A DNA stretch of 32,278 nt from Muribaculum sp. (GTDB lineage: Bacteria > Bacteroidota > Bacteroidia > Bacteroidales > Muribaculaceae). The position numbers and the translations under genes were made by a program. This document shows, piece after piece, positions 8,256-16,800 of this stretch. Where the stretch lies: contig NZ_JAIDKI010000027.1 in NCBI RefSeq assembly GCF_029051885.1, positions 1 through 32,278 of the forward strand. Direction: 5' to 3'. Every line of letters starts with the position of its first letter. The first letter of the stretch is position 1. Below the pieces are notes generated by a model. It saw nothing but the letters and a program-made list of their open reading frames with translations, did not search any database and had not been told where the DNA came from.

Positions 8256-8312
8256 TGTCTGCATTATGTTTATTTAACTTTACTGTGCCATGTTTTTGCA
8301 CACATCATTCCT

Positions 8313-8320
8313 TATCTTTG
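8313..8320 (+). promoter_or_regulatory. recA: Candidate -7 box of the recA promoter
   Basis: TATCTTTG at 8313-8320 fits TAnnTTTG and lies 36 bases upstream of the recA ATG. A TTTG at 8295-8298 is only 14 bases away, too close for a standard -33 element. I saw no obvious LexA-type palindrome. Confidence 0.45.
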
Positions 8321-8356
8321 CAATATAATCAGAAATCAATATAAAACATCATACTT

Positions 8357-9589
8357 ATGGCACCAACCGACAAAACCAAGAAAACCGCCGCTAAGAAGAA
8401 AGGCGAACCGACAGCCGATCCCAAGCAGGCGAAGCTCAGCGCGCTGACCGCCGCCATGGAGCGTATCGAAAAAACATATGGCCGCGGAGCCATAATGAAG
8501 CTCGGCGATGACAACATCACCGACGTCGATGTAATACCCTCAGGCTCCATAAGCCTCAACTTCGCTCTCGGCGTAGGCGGATTCCCCCGCGGACGCATTA
8601 CCGAAATCTACGGTCCCGAGTCCTCCGGTAAGACCACACTTGCCCTGCACGCCATAGCCGAAGCGCAGAAAAAAGGCGGCATTGCGGCTCTGATTGATGC
8701 CGAACATGCATTCGACCGCTTCTATGCAGCCAAACTCGGAGTAGATGTCGACAATCTTCTCATATCACAGCCCGACACCGGCGAGCAGGCTCTCGAAATC
8801 GTAGAGCAGCTCATCCGCTCATCGGCCATCGACATAATTGTGGTCGACTCGGTAGCCGCCCTCACCCCTAAAGCTGAAATCGAAGGCGATATGGGCGACC
8901 GCAACGTAGGCCTTCAGGCGCGACTCATGTCGCAGGCCATGCGCAAACTTACCGGAGCCATCGCCCGTACCAACACATGCTGCATATTCATCAACCAGCT
9001 CCGTGCCGCAATCGGAGGCATGGGATTCGGTCCCGCAGAAACCACCACCGGAGGCAACGCTCTGAAATTCTATGCGTCGGTACGCATCGATATACGTCCG
9101 TCGTCGACCCTGAAGGACAAGAAGGAGCAGCCCATCGGACGCCATGCCAAGATTAAAATCGCGAAAAACAAGGTCGCGCCTCCATTCAAGCGCGCCGAGT
9201 TCGACATCATGTTCGGCGAAGGCATATCGCGTACCGGAGAAATCGTAGACCTCGGTGTGGAATACGATATCATAAAGAAGAGCGGCTCATGGTTCAGCTA
9301 CAACGGCGACAAGCTCGCCCAGGGCCGCGATGCCGTAAAGCAGCTGCTTGCCGATAACCCCGAACTGTTTGAAGAACTCGAGCAGAAGATTACCGAGGCT
9401 ATCAAAGGCAATCCCGAGTCGGGCACTCCCAAAAAAGCGAAACTCTCGCTGAAAAAGAAAGATGACGATGACGACGACATCGATGACAACACCGACGAAG
9501 AATCCACCGAAGAAGGACGTCAGGCCGACCTTGACCTCGACGACTTCCCCGACGAGGATTTCTCTATCGACGACGACGCCCGCGACTGA
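8357..9589 (+). CDS. recA: Recombinase RecA
   Basis: A 410-residue ATP-dependent strand-exchange protein for homologous recombination and DNA damage response. A lysine-rich N-terminal extension (1-25) precedes the core. Walker A GPESSGKT is at 86-93, catalytic Glu in DAEHA at 114-118, Walker [11 protein letters not shown] at 160-169, L1 loop around 174-195 and L2 loop around 215-232. L2 reads [20 protein letters not shown], one residue longer between INQ and ETTTGG than the E. coli form. The tail 369-410 is very acidic (a run of seven Asp broken by Ile, then more Asp/Glu), longer than the roughly 25-residue tail in E. coli. It probably forms its own transcription unit and ends at a strong hairpin. 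Confidence 0.97.
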   Translation: MAPTDKTKKTAAKKKGEPTADPKQAKLSALTAAMERIEKTYGRGAIMKLGDDNITDVDVIPSGSISLNFALGVGGFPRGRITEIYGPESSGKTTLALHAIAEAQKKGGIAALIDAEHAFDRFYAAKLGVDVDNLLISQPDTGEQALEIVEQLIRSSAIDIIVVDSVAALTPKAEIEGDMGDRNVGLQARLMSQAMRKLTGAIARTNTCCIFINQLRAAIGGMGFGPAETTTGGNALKFYASVRIDIRPSSTLKDKKEQPIGRHAKIKIAKNKVAPPFKRAEFDIMFGEGISRTGEIVDLGVEYDIIKKSGSWFSYNGDKLAQGRDAVKQLLADNPELFEELEQKITEAIKGNPESGTPKKAKLSLKKKDDDDDDIDDNTDEESTEEGRQADLDLDDFPDEDFSIDDDARD

Positions 9590-9644
9590 CACCAATCCCC
9601 TACACACCCGATAGATTGCGGACACCTCATCTCATCGGGCACGA

Positions 9645-9703
9645 TATAGAATCAGCGGCTTCGATCCGGCTACATATGCCGCGACGAAGCCGCTGATTCT
9701 ATA
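9645..9703. terminator. Long hairpin terminator between recA and the lipoprotein gene
   Basis: A perfect 19-base inverted repeat (9645-9663 with 9685-9703) encloses 21 bases that hold a further CGGC/GCCG pair (9667-9670, 9678-9681). It lies about 55 bases behind the recA stop and directly beyond the convergent lipoprotein gene. No clear T run follows on the plus strand. It could stop transcription from both sides. Confidence 0.65.
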
Positions 9704-9705
9704 GT

Positions 9706-9733
9706 TACTGTCTATTGGCGCCAATAGACAGTA
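9706..9733. repeat. Perfect 28-base palindrome over the end of the lipoprotein gene
   Basis: Bases 9706-9719 are the exact reverse complement of 9720-9733 with no spacer, centred on GGCGCC. It covers the stop codon (9712-9714) and last codons of the lipoprotein gene and starts two bases after the neighbouring 19-base inverted repeat. Possible roles are a second hairpin of a bidirectional terminator or a binding site for a symmetric protein. Confidence 0.6.
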
Positions 9734-10080
9734 GTATATCCGGTGCCCGTATTATACAGTTGCAGACATCCGTTTGGAGCAAACGACCAGCTGAAATTCC
9801 ATACAGTACCGTCATAGAAATACACATTCAGCCATCCGCTCCCTGCACTCCAGGTGAAATCATATTCATAACCATACGCATCCTCATACACCCCGTCGCC
9901 GTCACCGTCAAATTCAAAATAGGTATCGGTCTCCGGACTGTACCATTCTCCTCTCAGAGGTGAACTGTAAGAGTCGTAGTAATTGTCGTCATCCTCGTCA
10001 CACGATGTGGTACACAGAGCCACAATCACAAACATAAGGCTCATAAGCAGATGCTTATACGGGTAGAGTCGCTGTATCAT
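9712..10080 (-). CDS. Small secreted lipoprotein of unknown function
   Basis: A 122-residue protein. A basic start and hydrophobic stretch (about 9-23) lead to a candidate lipid-anchor Cys27 in CTTSCDEDDD. The acidic run right after the Cys resembles the export signal that sends Bacteroidetes lipoproteins to the cell surface, though the residues before the Cys are not an ideal lipobox. The mature part is rich in Tyr, Trp, Gly and Asp with alternating aromatic and polar residues, as in a small beta-barrel. It contains DGDGDGVYED (58-67), which looks like a calcium-binding loop. I recognise no family. The gene runs towards recA, and its last codons form half of a perfect palindrome. Confidence 0.75.
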   Translation of the reverse strand: MIQRLYPYKHLLMSLMFVIVALCTTSCDEDDDNYYDSYSSPLRGEWYSPETDTYFEFDGDGDGVYEDAYGYEYDFTWSAGSGWLNVYFYDGTVWNFSWSFAPNGCLQLYNTGTGYTTVYWRQ

Positions 10081-10185
10081 AGATTATAAATATTTGTTTG
10101 CAGTAGAGCATACCTCCAACAGCCGTCCGCACCCCGCAGGATACGAATTGCCAAAGGAGTCTGTATAGATTTAACAAAATTCCAC

Positions 10186-10193
10186 TAACTTTG
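10186..10193 (+). promoter_or_regulatory. Candidate -7 box before the GH3 gene
   Basis: TAACTTTG matches TAnnTTTG and ends 26 bases before the ATG at 10220. A clear -33 element is not seen. TTAACAAAA occurs twice around it (10171-10179 and 10202-10210, 31 bases apart), a possible regulator site. Confidence 0.5.
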
Positions 10194-10219
10194 TTGTTAT
10201 ATTAACAAAACTCGCGACA

Positions 10220-11734
10220 ATGCACCTTACAAAAATACTCCGTCCGATATTCATGCGCCGGGCCGACGCATGGCGCCGCAACTCTGTGGAGCCTGAGAGG
10301 GTGCAGACCGCCGAGTTGATGAAACTTGTCAGAAAAGCCAGGTCGACATATATCGGCGAGACCTACGGATTTTCATCCATCGCAGGCTACGACGATTTCG
10401 CCTCCAAAGTGCCGGTCAGCGACTATACATCGTTGCGTCCGCTCGTAGAGCGCATGATTGACGGCGAGCGCGACATCCTCTGGCCCGGAGCGGTACGCAA
10501 TTTCGCACAGTCGTCAGGCACTTCCGACGGTAAAAGCAAGTATATACCTATTACCCCCGACGGATTCCGGCGCAACCACTATCAGGGAGGATTCGACGTA
10601 GTGGCCCACTATCTGGCATCCAATCCCGACAGCCGGATATTCTCAGGCAAGGCATTTATCCTCGGAGGGAGCTTTGCCAACGAGCTTTCACTGAAGCCGG
10701 GAATAAAGGTCGGCGACCTGTCGGCCAACCTAATCGATAATATCAATCCGCTGGCCAACATGGTGCGTATACCATCAAAGGATATCGCTCTGATGGCCGA
10801 CTGGACAAAAAAACTGCCCCGCCTCGTCGAAGCCGCGTCGAAGTGCGACATAACCAACATATCCGGGGTGCCGTCATGGTTCCTTACCGTGATAAAAGAG
10901 GTGATGAAGCAAAACGGCGCCGAGTCTATCCACCAGGTATGGCCCAACCTCGAGGTATTCTTCCACGGCGGCATATCATTCAAGCCCTACCGCCGTCAGT
11001 ACGAGCACATCACCGACACGAAGAAAATGCACTATCTTGAGACGTACAATGCCTCAGAAGGCTTCTTCGCCGTACAGACCGACCCTCTGCGCCACATTAT
11101 GTCGATGCTGCTCGACATTGGCGTGTTCTTCGAGTTTATACCTCTTGACCAGATTGGAGAGAAATTCCCCGATGCCGCCACGGCATGGACAGTCGAAGAA
11201 GGGAAGACCTATGCCCTCGCCATCACATCGTGCAACGGCCTGTGGCGATACGCCATAGGCGACACAGTGCGCATCGAGAGCCGCTATCCGCTCAACATCA
11301 CCATTGCCGGGCGCACCAAAAGTTTCATCAACGCTTTCGGCGAGGAGCTGATGGTATACAATGCCGAAGCGGCCATATCCTCCACATGCGCGAAACTCGG
11401 ATGTGCGGTATCCAACTATACGGCCGCCCCGGTATACGCCGGTGACCGTTCGCGCGGACGCCACCAGTGGCTCATCGAGTTTGCCACACCTCCGCGCTCC
11501 ACCGAGGAGTTCGCTGAGACACTCGACAAAGCCCTTCAGGCCGAGAATTCCGACTATCAGGCAAAACGCGCCGGCAACCTTTTCCTCGACCCGCTCGAGA
11601 TAGTCGTAGCACGACCGGGAGTGTTCGACAACTGGCTTGCAAGCTCCGGAAAGCTCGGCGGACAGCGAAAGATTCCGCGCCTGTCCAACGACCGCGCCAT
11701 CATCGAGCGCATGCTCTCCCTCAACAGACAATGA
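10220..11734 (+). CDS. GH3 auxin-responsive-promoter family protein (acyl-adenylate/amido synthetase fold)
   Basis: A 504-residue member of the GH3 family, which belongs to the ANL adenylating enzyme superfamily. The phosphate-binding signature SSGTSDGKSK is at 98-107. The segment YLETYNASEGFFAVQ (about 272-286) matches the second conserved nucleotide-binding region, and YAIGDTVRI followed by AGRTKSFINAFGEELM (about 345-378) matches the hinge and third motif. Plant GH3 enzymes join amino acids to acyl acids such as auxin or jasmonate through an acyl-adenylate; the substrate of bacterial homologues is unknown to me. It heads a co-directional run with a HAD phosphatase 27 bases downstream, then uracil phosphoribosyltransferase. 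Confidence 0.85.
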   Translation: MHLTKILRPIFMRRADAWRRNSVEPERVQTAELMKLVRKARSTYIGETYGFSSIAGYDDFASKVPVSDYTSLRPLVERMIDGERDILWPGAVRNFAQSSGTSDGKSKYIPITPDGFRRNHYQGGFDVVAHYLASNPDSRIFSGKAFILGGSFANELSLKPGIKVGDLSANLIDNINPLANMVRIPSKDIALMADWTKKLPRLVEAASKCDITNISGVPSWFLTVIKEVMKQNGAESIHQVWPNLEVFFHGGISFKPYRRQYEHITDTKKMHYLETYNASEGFFAVQTDPLRHIMSMLLDIGVFFEFIPLDQIGEKFPDAATAWTVEEGKTYALAITSCNGLWRYAIGDTVRIESRYPLNITIAGRTKSFINAFGEELMVYNAEAAISSTCAKLGCAVSNYTAAPVYAGDRSRGRHQWLIEFATPPRSTEEFAETLDKALQAENSDYQAKRAGNLFLDPLEIVVARPGVFDNWLASSGKLGGQRKIPRLSNDRAIIERMLSLNRQ

Positions 11735-11761
11735 CATTATTTCCCATCAAAACAGACATAC

Positions 11762-12391
11762 ATGATACGCAACCTACTTTTCGACCTTGGCGGTGTGATA
11801 ATGAATATCGACCGCAACCGCTGTGTAGCCGCTTTCAAAGAGCTTGGTATGAATAATATCGAGGAGTTTCTCGGCGATTATGGCCAGAAAGGTGTGTTCG
11901 GAGCCCTTGAGGAGGGGCTGATTTCACCGGAGGAATGGCGTGCCGAAGTGCGCCGCCACATCCCCCACGAAGTGACCGACAAGCAGATTGACGATGCATT
12001 CAACCATTTCCTCCTCGATATACCGCGTGAGCGCCTTCAGGCCCTGCGCGAGCTGCGCAAGAGCTACCGCCTATATCTGCTGAGCAACACGAATGCCGTG
12101 ATGTGGAATTCAAAGATTGCCGAAGCATTTACCACCGAAGGACTTACCGTCAACGACTACTTCGACGGAATCACCACCTCGTTTGAGGCCAAGGTGATGA
12201 AACCCGACCACGCCATATTCCGCAAAGTCGAAGCCGACTTCGGCATAAAGCCCGAAGAGACCATTTTCTTCGACGACTCGCTCGCCAACTGCAAGAGCGC
12301 CGGAGAAATCGGATTCCACTATATCCACGTCGTCCCCGGCTCGGAGTTCCACACCCTGCTCGCCAAGCACAAAGCTGCCGGCAACCTCTGA
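11762..12391 (+). CDS. HAD-superfamily hydrolase, YihX-like phosphatase
   Basis: A 209-residue cytoplasmic phosphatase. HAD motif I is FDLGGVI with nucleophile Asp8; the position of the usual second Asp is Gly, as in the YihX-like group. Motif II is LSNT (107-110), motif III Lys147 in KPDH, motif IV FFDDS with Asp171/Asp172. The alpha-helical cap (about 18-85) fits subfamily I. YihX of E. coli dephosphorylates glucose-1-phosphate, but substrates vary widely in this group, so none is assigned. It lies 27 bases after the GH3 gene and 38 bases before upp, likely one operon. Confidence 0.87.
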   Translation: MIRNLLFDLGGVIMNIDRNRCVAAFKELGMNNIEEFLGDYGQKGVFGALEEGLISPEEWRAEVRRHIPHEVTDKQIDDAFNHFLLDIPRERLQALRELRKSYRLYLLSNTNAVMWNSKIAEAFTTEGLTVNDYFDGITTSFEAKVMKPDHAIFRKVEADFGIKPEETIFFDDSLANCKSAGEIGFHYIHVVPGSEFHTLLAKHKAAGNL

Positions 12392-12429
12392 AACCGATTC
12401 CGAGAAATCCTAAATCATCACGCCATACA

Positions 12430-13083
12430 ATGAAAATAGTAAACTTCGCCGAATATCCCTCGGTAATCAGTCAATACATGATGGAGCTGCGCAATGTCAA
12501 CATCCAGGGCGACATGCTGCGCTTCCGTCGCAATCTCGAACGCATAGGCGAAATCATGGCCTTCGAGATAAGCCGTACACTCCGCTACCGCAAGGAGACT
12601 GTAGAAACTCCGCTTGCGCCATGCAAATGCGACGTCATCGACACCCCGGTAGTGCTCGCCACCATATTCCGTGCAGGCATCCCGTTCCACCAGGGATTTC
12701 TCAACATCCTCGACACAGCTGAAAACGCATTTGTGTCGGCCTACAGGAAATACCGCGAAAAAGAAAACTTCGATGTGTTTATCGAATATCTCGCATCACC
12801 GCGCCTCGACGGAAAGACACTCATACTGGTCGACCCCATGCTGGCCACCGGAAAATCGATGGAGCTGAGCTATCACGCGCTTCTCACCAAAGGCACACCC
12901 GCTCATGTGCATATCGCCTCGGTAATTGCCTCACAGGATGCGGTAGACTATGTCAAGGAGCATTTCCCCGCCGAGCATACCACTCTGTGGGTAGGAGCCA
13001 TCGACCCGGAAATCAACCCGCACAGCTACATCGTGCCCGGACTCGGCGACGCCGGCGACCTCGCCTACGGCACAAAGGACTGA
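12430..13083 (+). CDS. upp: Uracil phosphoribosyltransferase
   Basis: A 217-residue type I phosphoribosyltransferase that makes UMP from uracil and PRPP in pyrimidine salvage. The PRPP-binding motif reads VDPMLATGKS at 134-143, and the uracil-binding C-terminal segment is PGLGDAGDLAYGT near the end, as in the family. The N-terminal substrate region with R-A-G at 81-83 is also typical. A Lys stands in the PRPP loop where many homologues have Gly. Its neighbours (HAD phosphatase, methyltransferase) suggest nothing more specific. Confidence 0.92.
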   Translation: MKIVNFAEYPSVISQYMMELRNVNIQGDMLRFRRNLERIGEIMAFEISRTLRYRKETVETPLAPCKCDVIDTPVVLATIFRAGIPFHQGFLNILDTAENAFVSAYRKYREKENFDVFIEYLASPRLDGKTLILVDPMLATGKSMELSYHALLTKGTPAHVHIASVIASQDAVDYVKEHFPAEHTTLWVGAIDPEINPHSYIVPGLGDAGDLAYGTKD

Positions 13084-13139
13084 ACAATCGGCGCTTGGCG
13101 GAGGTTAAGTAAACATACTATCATAATCTTTCCTGCCGT

Positions 13140-13730
13140 ATGTTTGACCCTGAATTTCACAATCTCCTGTTGCGCAAACGCGACGAGACAGTCGAGAACA
13201 ATCCCCAGGCCATAAGCCAGATTGTAGACCAGCTCGACCTAAAACCCGACAACATAGTGCTCGATGCCATATCCGGCACCGGCCAGTTGCTTCCATACCT
13301 CTTCCAAAGACTCTCAGGCTCGGGATGGGTAGATGCCTACGACCTCTCATGCGGACAACTCGAGCAGGCTGCCGCCGCCTACAGCAGCAGTGCCAAAGCC
13401 CGATTCATACTCGGCGACGTGGAACACGACGCCATATTTGGCGCTTACGACGCGATTGTAGTATTTTGTATGCTGCCGTCGTTTGACGACCCTGTCGCTA
13501 CCGTAAAACGCATGTATGACGCCCATCTGATGCCCGGAGGACATCTGGTGATAGGATTCCCATGCTCCAAGGAGGAGATAAACTCGCTTCACTCCGACAT
13601 GGGGAAGAAGGGAGAGCCGCATTTCCTCGACTCAGCCGAGGAGCTGGCGTCGCGCCTCACCAAGGCCGGCATGACCGTGGCATACACCCGCGACGACGAC
13701 TCGGCCTACATAATCACCCTCACCAAATAA
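13140..13730 (+). CDS. Class I SAM-dependent methyltransferase
   Basis: A 196-residue Rossmann-fold methyltransferase. Motif I is LDAISGTGQL (41-50), the acidic ribose-binding residue is Asp68 in AYDLS, and Asp93 in LGDVE fits the adenine-binding motif. PGGHLVIGFP (132-141) is the strand-5 region. The overall style is like UbiE/type-11 methyltransferases, but no substrate can be named. It begins 56 bases after upp and ends before a strong hairpin, so it is probably the last gene of the GH3-HAD-upp run. Confidence 0.8.
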   Translation: MFDPEFHNLLLRKRDETVENNPQAISQIVDQLDLKPDNIVLDAISGTGQLLPYLFQRLSGSGWVDAYDLSCGQLEQAAAAYSSSAKARFILGDVEHDAIFGAYDAIVVFCMLPSFDDPVATVKRMYDAHLMPGGHLVIGFPCSKEEINSLHSDMGKKGEPHFLDSAEELASRLTKAGMTVAYTRDDDSAYIITLTK

Positions 13731-13766
13731 TCCCGACAAACTACCCCAACATAAGCGCATAAACAG

Positions 13767-13798
13767 ATCGAGGCCCCGCCATGAAGCGGGGCCTCGAT
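13767..13798. terminator. Bidirectional hairpin terminator
   Basis: A perfect 13-base stem, ATCGAGGCCCCGC (13767-13779) with GCGGGGCCTCGAT (13786-13798), and a six-base loop CATGAA. It sits between the convergent methyltransferase gene (stop at 13730) and the protease gene (stop at 13838), so it probably serves both. T runs are poor on both sides. Confidence 0.75.
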
Positions 13799-13837
13799 AC
13801 TATTGCTATATAAAGTGTGTGTTTATCGTCTGCGGGG

Positions 13838-16800
13838 TTACAGCACAACCTTCTGTCCGGAGATTACGTATACGCCCTGGAGCAGACCACTTACCTCGTT
13901 GCGGCCTTCGGTGAGGCGAATCTCCTTGATAAGCATGCCGTTGACTCCATACAGATTTACTCGGAGGCCTTCGGTATCGGAGTAGATGACGAGAACGCCG
14001 TTTTCAACAGCGATACGCATTCCGCTGTCGGCATGTACACCGTCGATACCGGTAGGAACGCCGGGAGCTTCCTCGATATTGATGTCAAAGCGGTCGCCTG
14101 AAGGAGCTACTGCATATACCGAGAAGGGAGCGGCAGTCACGGTCTCTTCTACATCATCGGCCGATGTTACGAAAGCAGAGCCGTCGTCGGCAAGCATATA
14201 GGTAGTAGCAATGGGGAGTTCGCTCTTGGCGAATGTAGCCGACAGAGTGTAGAGCGCACCGTTGACACTGATATTATCGGGAGTATGGGCCACTTCGCAG
14301 GCACCGGCCTCGAAGCGTACTACACCGGGCTCGGTTTCGGCACACAGACCTGCCACGTAGGGCACATTGGCCTGGATACCTGCCATGAGGCTGAGTCCTT
14401 CGGCTGTCTCATCAGAGAGCGAGGCAACCATATAAGAACCGTTGGCACCTACCTCGTCGTCGCTGCCGGTATAGGCAGAAATCTCATCGCCGGCCACGTT
14501 GGTAACCTTGGCGGGAACGAACGGAATCACGAACGAGCTCCAGTTGCTTGCTCCGTAGGATACATCGAGAGGCATTTCCATGCTGATGGTATTACCCTCG
14601 GTCACATTGAATGTGTTGAGAGCGCGGAAGTCGTACATCGGGTCGATAGAGATGCTTCCGAGAGCCTCGTATACGCGGCCACTTTCGGCGGTGTCATCCT
14701 TGCGGACACGTACATAGTTGGCAGCAGCATCGGGCACGGCCACATTCTCATCGAGGTATACGATACAGTTGGGGTTGATGCCGGCAAACGCGTCGGCAGA
14801 GTAGCCTTCGGCACGCGCGCTGCGCGATACGCTACGCACACGGGCCACGGTAGTCTCGGCACCGGGCGATTTGAAAATCACGCTTGTAAGACCGGTACAG
14901 CCGTTGAAGGCATTTGCGCCTACCGACTTGACATCGGTAAAGTTGATTGTCTGGAGCGAGCTACATCCGCTGAAGGCATTTGCACCGATAGATGAAACGC
15001 ATGAGGGCACCTCAACACCGGTAAGGTTGGTACATCCGCTGAATGTTCCGTCCTCGATATGGTCGGCAGCAGGGAGCGATACAGTAACGAGAGTCTCTTT
15101 GCCGGCCATAGCCTCGGCGGGGAGAGCGGTGGTGAGCTCAGAGAGGTCGAGTTCCTGGATAGCGGGGAGCTGGTCGATAACATCCTTCACCTTGTCGGCA
15201 TCGATATCGCCGGCAAGAGCTATAGAGGTAACGTCGACTGCATCGGCAGGAGTGATGGCGTCGATATCGGCGGAGGTAAGGGTAGCGCCGTTGACAGGCA
15301 CAGCCGAGATGCTTACAGCCACATTGCTTTCAGCGACGTCTACAGTATAGTAGCCTTCCTCGTCGGGAGAAACCACATTCTCGCCATTCTTGACTGAAAT
15401 AGCAATCTTGGGATTATTCTCTGTAAGCGAAACCTTGAAGCGTACGGAGCTGTTTTCCTTTACGTTTTCGAGTACAGGAGCGAGAGCGTTGTAGTAGTTG
15501 AATGTCTCAAACTCTGTAGCCTCATCGCCGGCAGTCTCCTCATTGTTGCGGATATTGTCGATGGCAACCACGAGGTTGGCCGAAGCGCAGTTGAATGTAA
15601 CGTCGTAGAGGTAGGCTACCTCGACAGCGTGGTTGCCGCTCTTGTCGGCATGCTTGTTGGGGTTGTAGTAGGTAATGCTTATCGAGCCGTCAGCACCAAT
15701 CTTGTCGTCGCCGAGCAGCTTGCCGTTATCATATACCTTAAACTTTTGTGATGCATCATAAGCATCAACACCTTCCGGACGGTTGGCGCTCTCATTGCTT
15801 TTAGCAGCTACATAGAGCTTGCAATCCATCTGCTCGAGCTTGACATTGTCCTTGAGGAAAGATGCGATTTTGGACACATCAACAGAGGGGTCTGCGATAA
15901 AGCAGCGCGAAGGATCGAAGTCGAGAGCATATACGGGATATTCACCTACAAGGTTGAATTTGCCTGCCTCCCAGGCATTAGACCAGTTTCTTTCAAAAGC
16001 CCCGTTATCAACATGAGGAGTCTGATATGCGGTAAGATGCTCGGCAGGAACCACTACAGTCACCTTTGTATTGTCGGGAAGACCTGTTTTCAGCGCATGA
16101 TACTGAGAATAATACCAGTGACCTACTTTACCATCCTCTCCGGGAACGCAAGGCAGATATATAGTCTCAAGCGATGTACAGCCTTTGAATACATCATCAT
16201 TAAGACCACCGCGGGTCAGATTTTTCACCGCTCCTACATATGGAGTGGGACCTGTAGTCCAGTTGCGAAGATTGGAGGGCAATCTGATTTCTCTGAGTCG
16301 GCTGCACCCGTTGAAACAAAGGTCGTCAAACTGAGTCAGAGAAGAGGGGAGTACAATCTCTTCGATATAGCATCCTCCGAGAGCGTCATTTTTAAAAGCA
16401 TTGCTCGGGAAAACATTATCAAGACTGGTTGAGGAATCCTTATCGCGGTCACGCACAAATGTAGCCTCAGAAAGGTCAAGATAGCGGATATTTGCAGCAA
16501 TCCAGTAGTTATCACGGAAGAAGTTGAAGTCGTAATAATCAAGTTTACCTACAATCTTGAGTTTCTTGATATTCTTATATTTCTCGGCCATCTGATGGTT
16601 GAGCTCACCCCAGTTGGAGATACCCTCATCGCCGGAGAGATACAGATGCTCGCCCTCATTAAGTACGATTGTACCCTCGGTATATGTAACAGGAGGATAT
16701 ACGTTGATATTGAAGTCAATATCCTGCTTGGCGATAAACGAATATGTAAAGGCCTTGCCACCCTTGATGATGGTATCACCGTTGACAACGGCATCAATCA

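Noticed and set aside
11054..11737. A 227-codon open frame opposite the GH3 gene (similar long antisense frames lie opposite the Rel, protease and dehydrogenase genes)
   Set aside because: These are shadows of strongly coding genes; the translated sequences show no motifs, and the sense frames have full family signatures.
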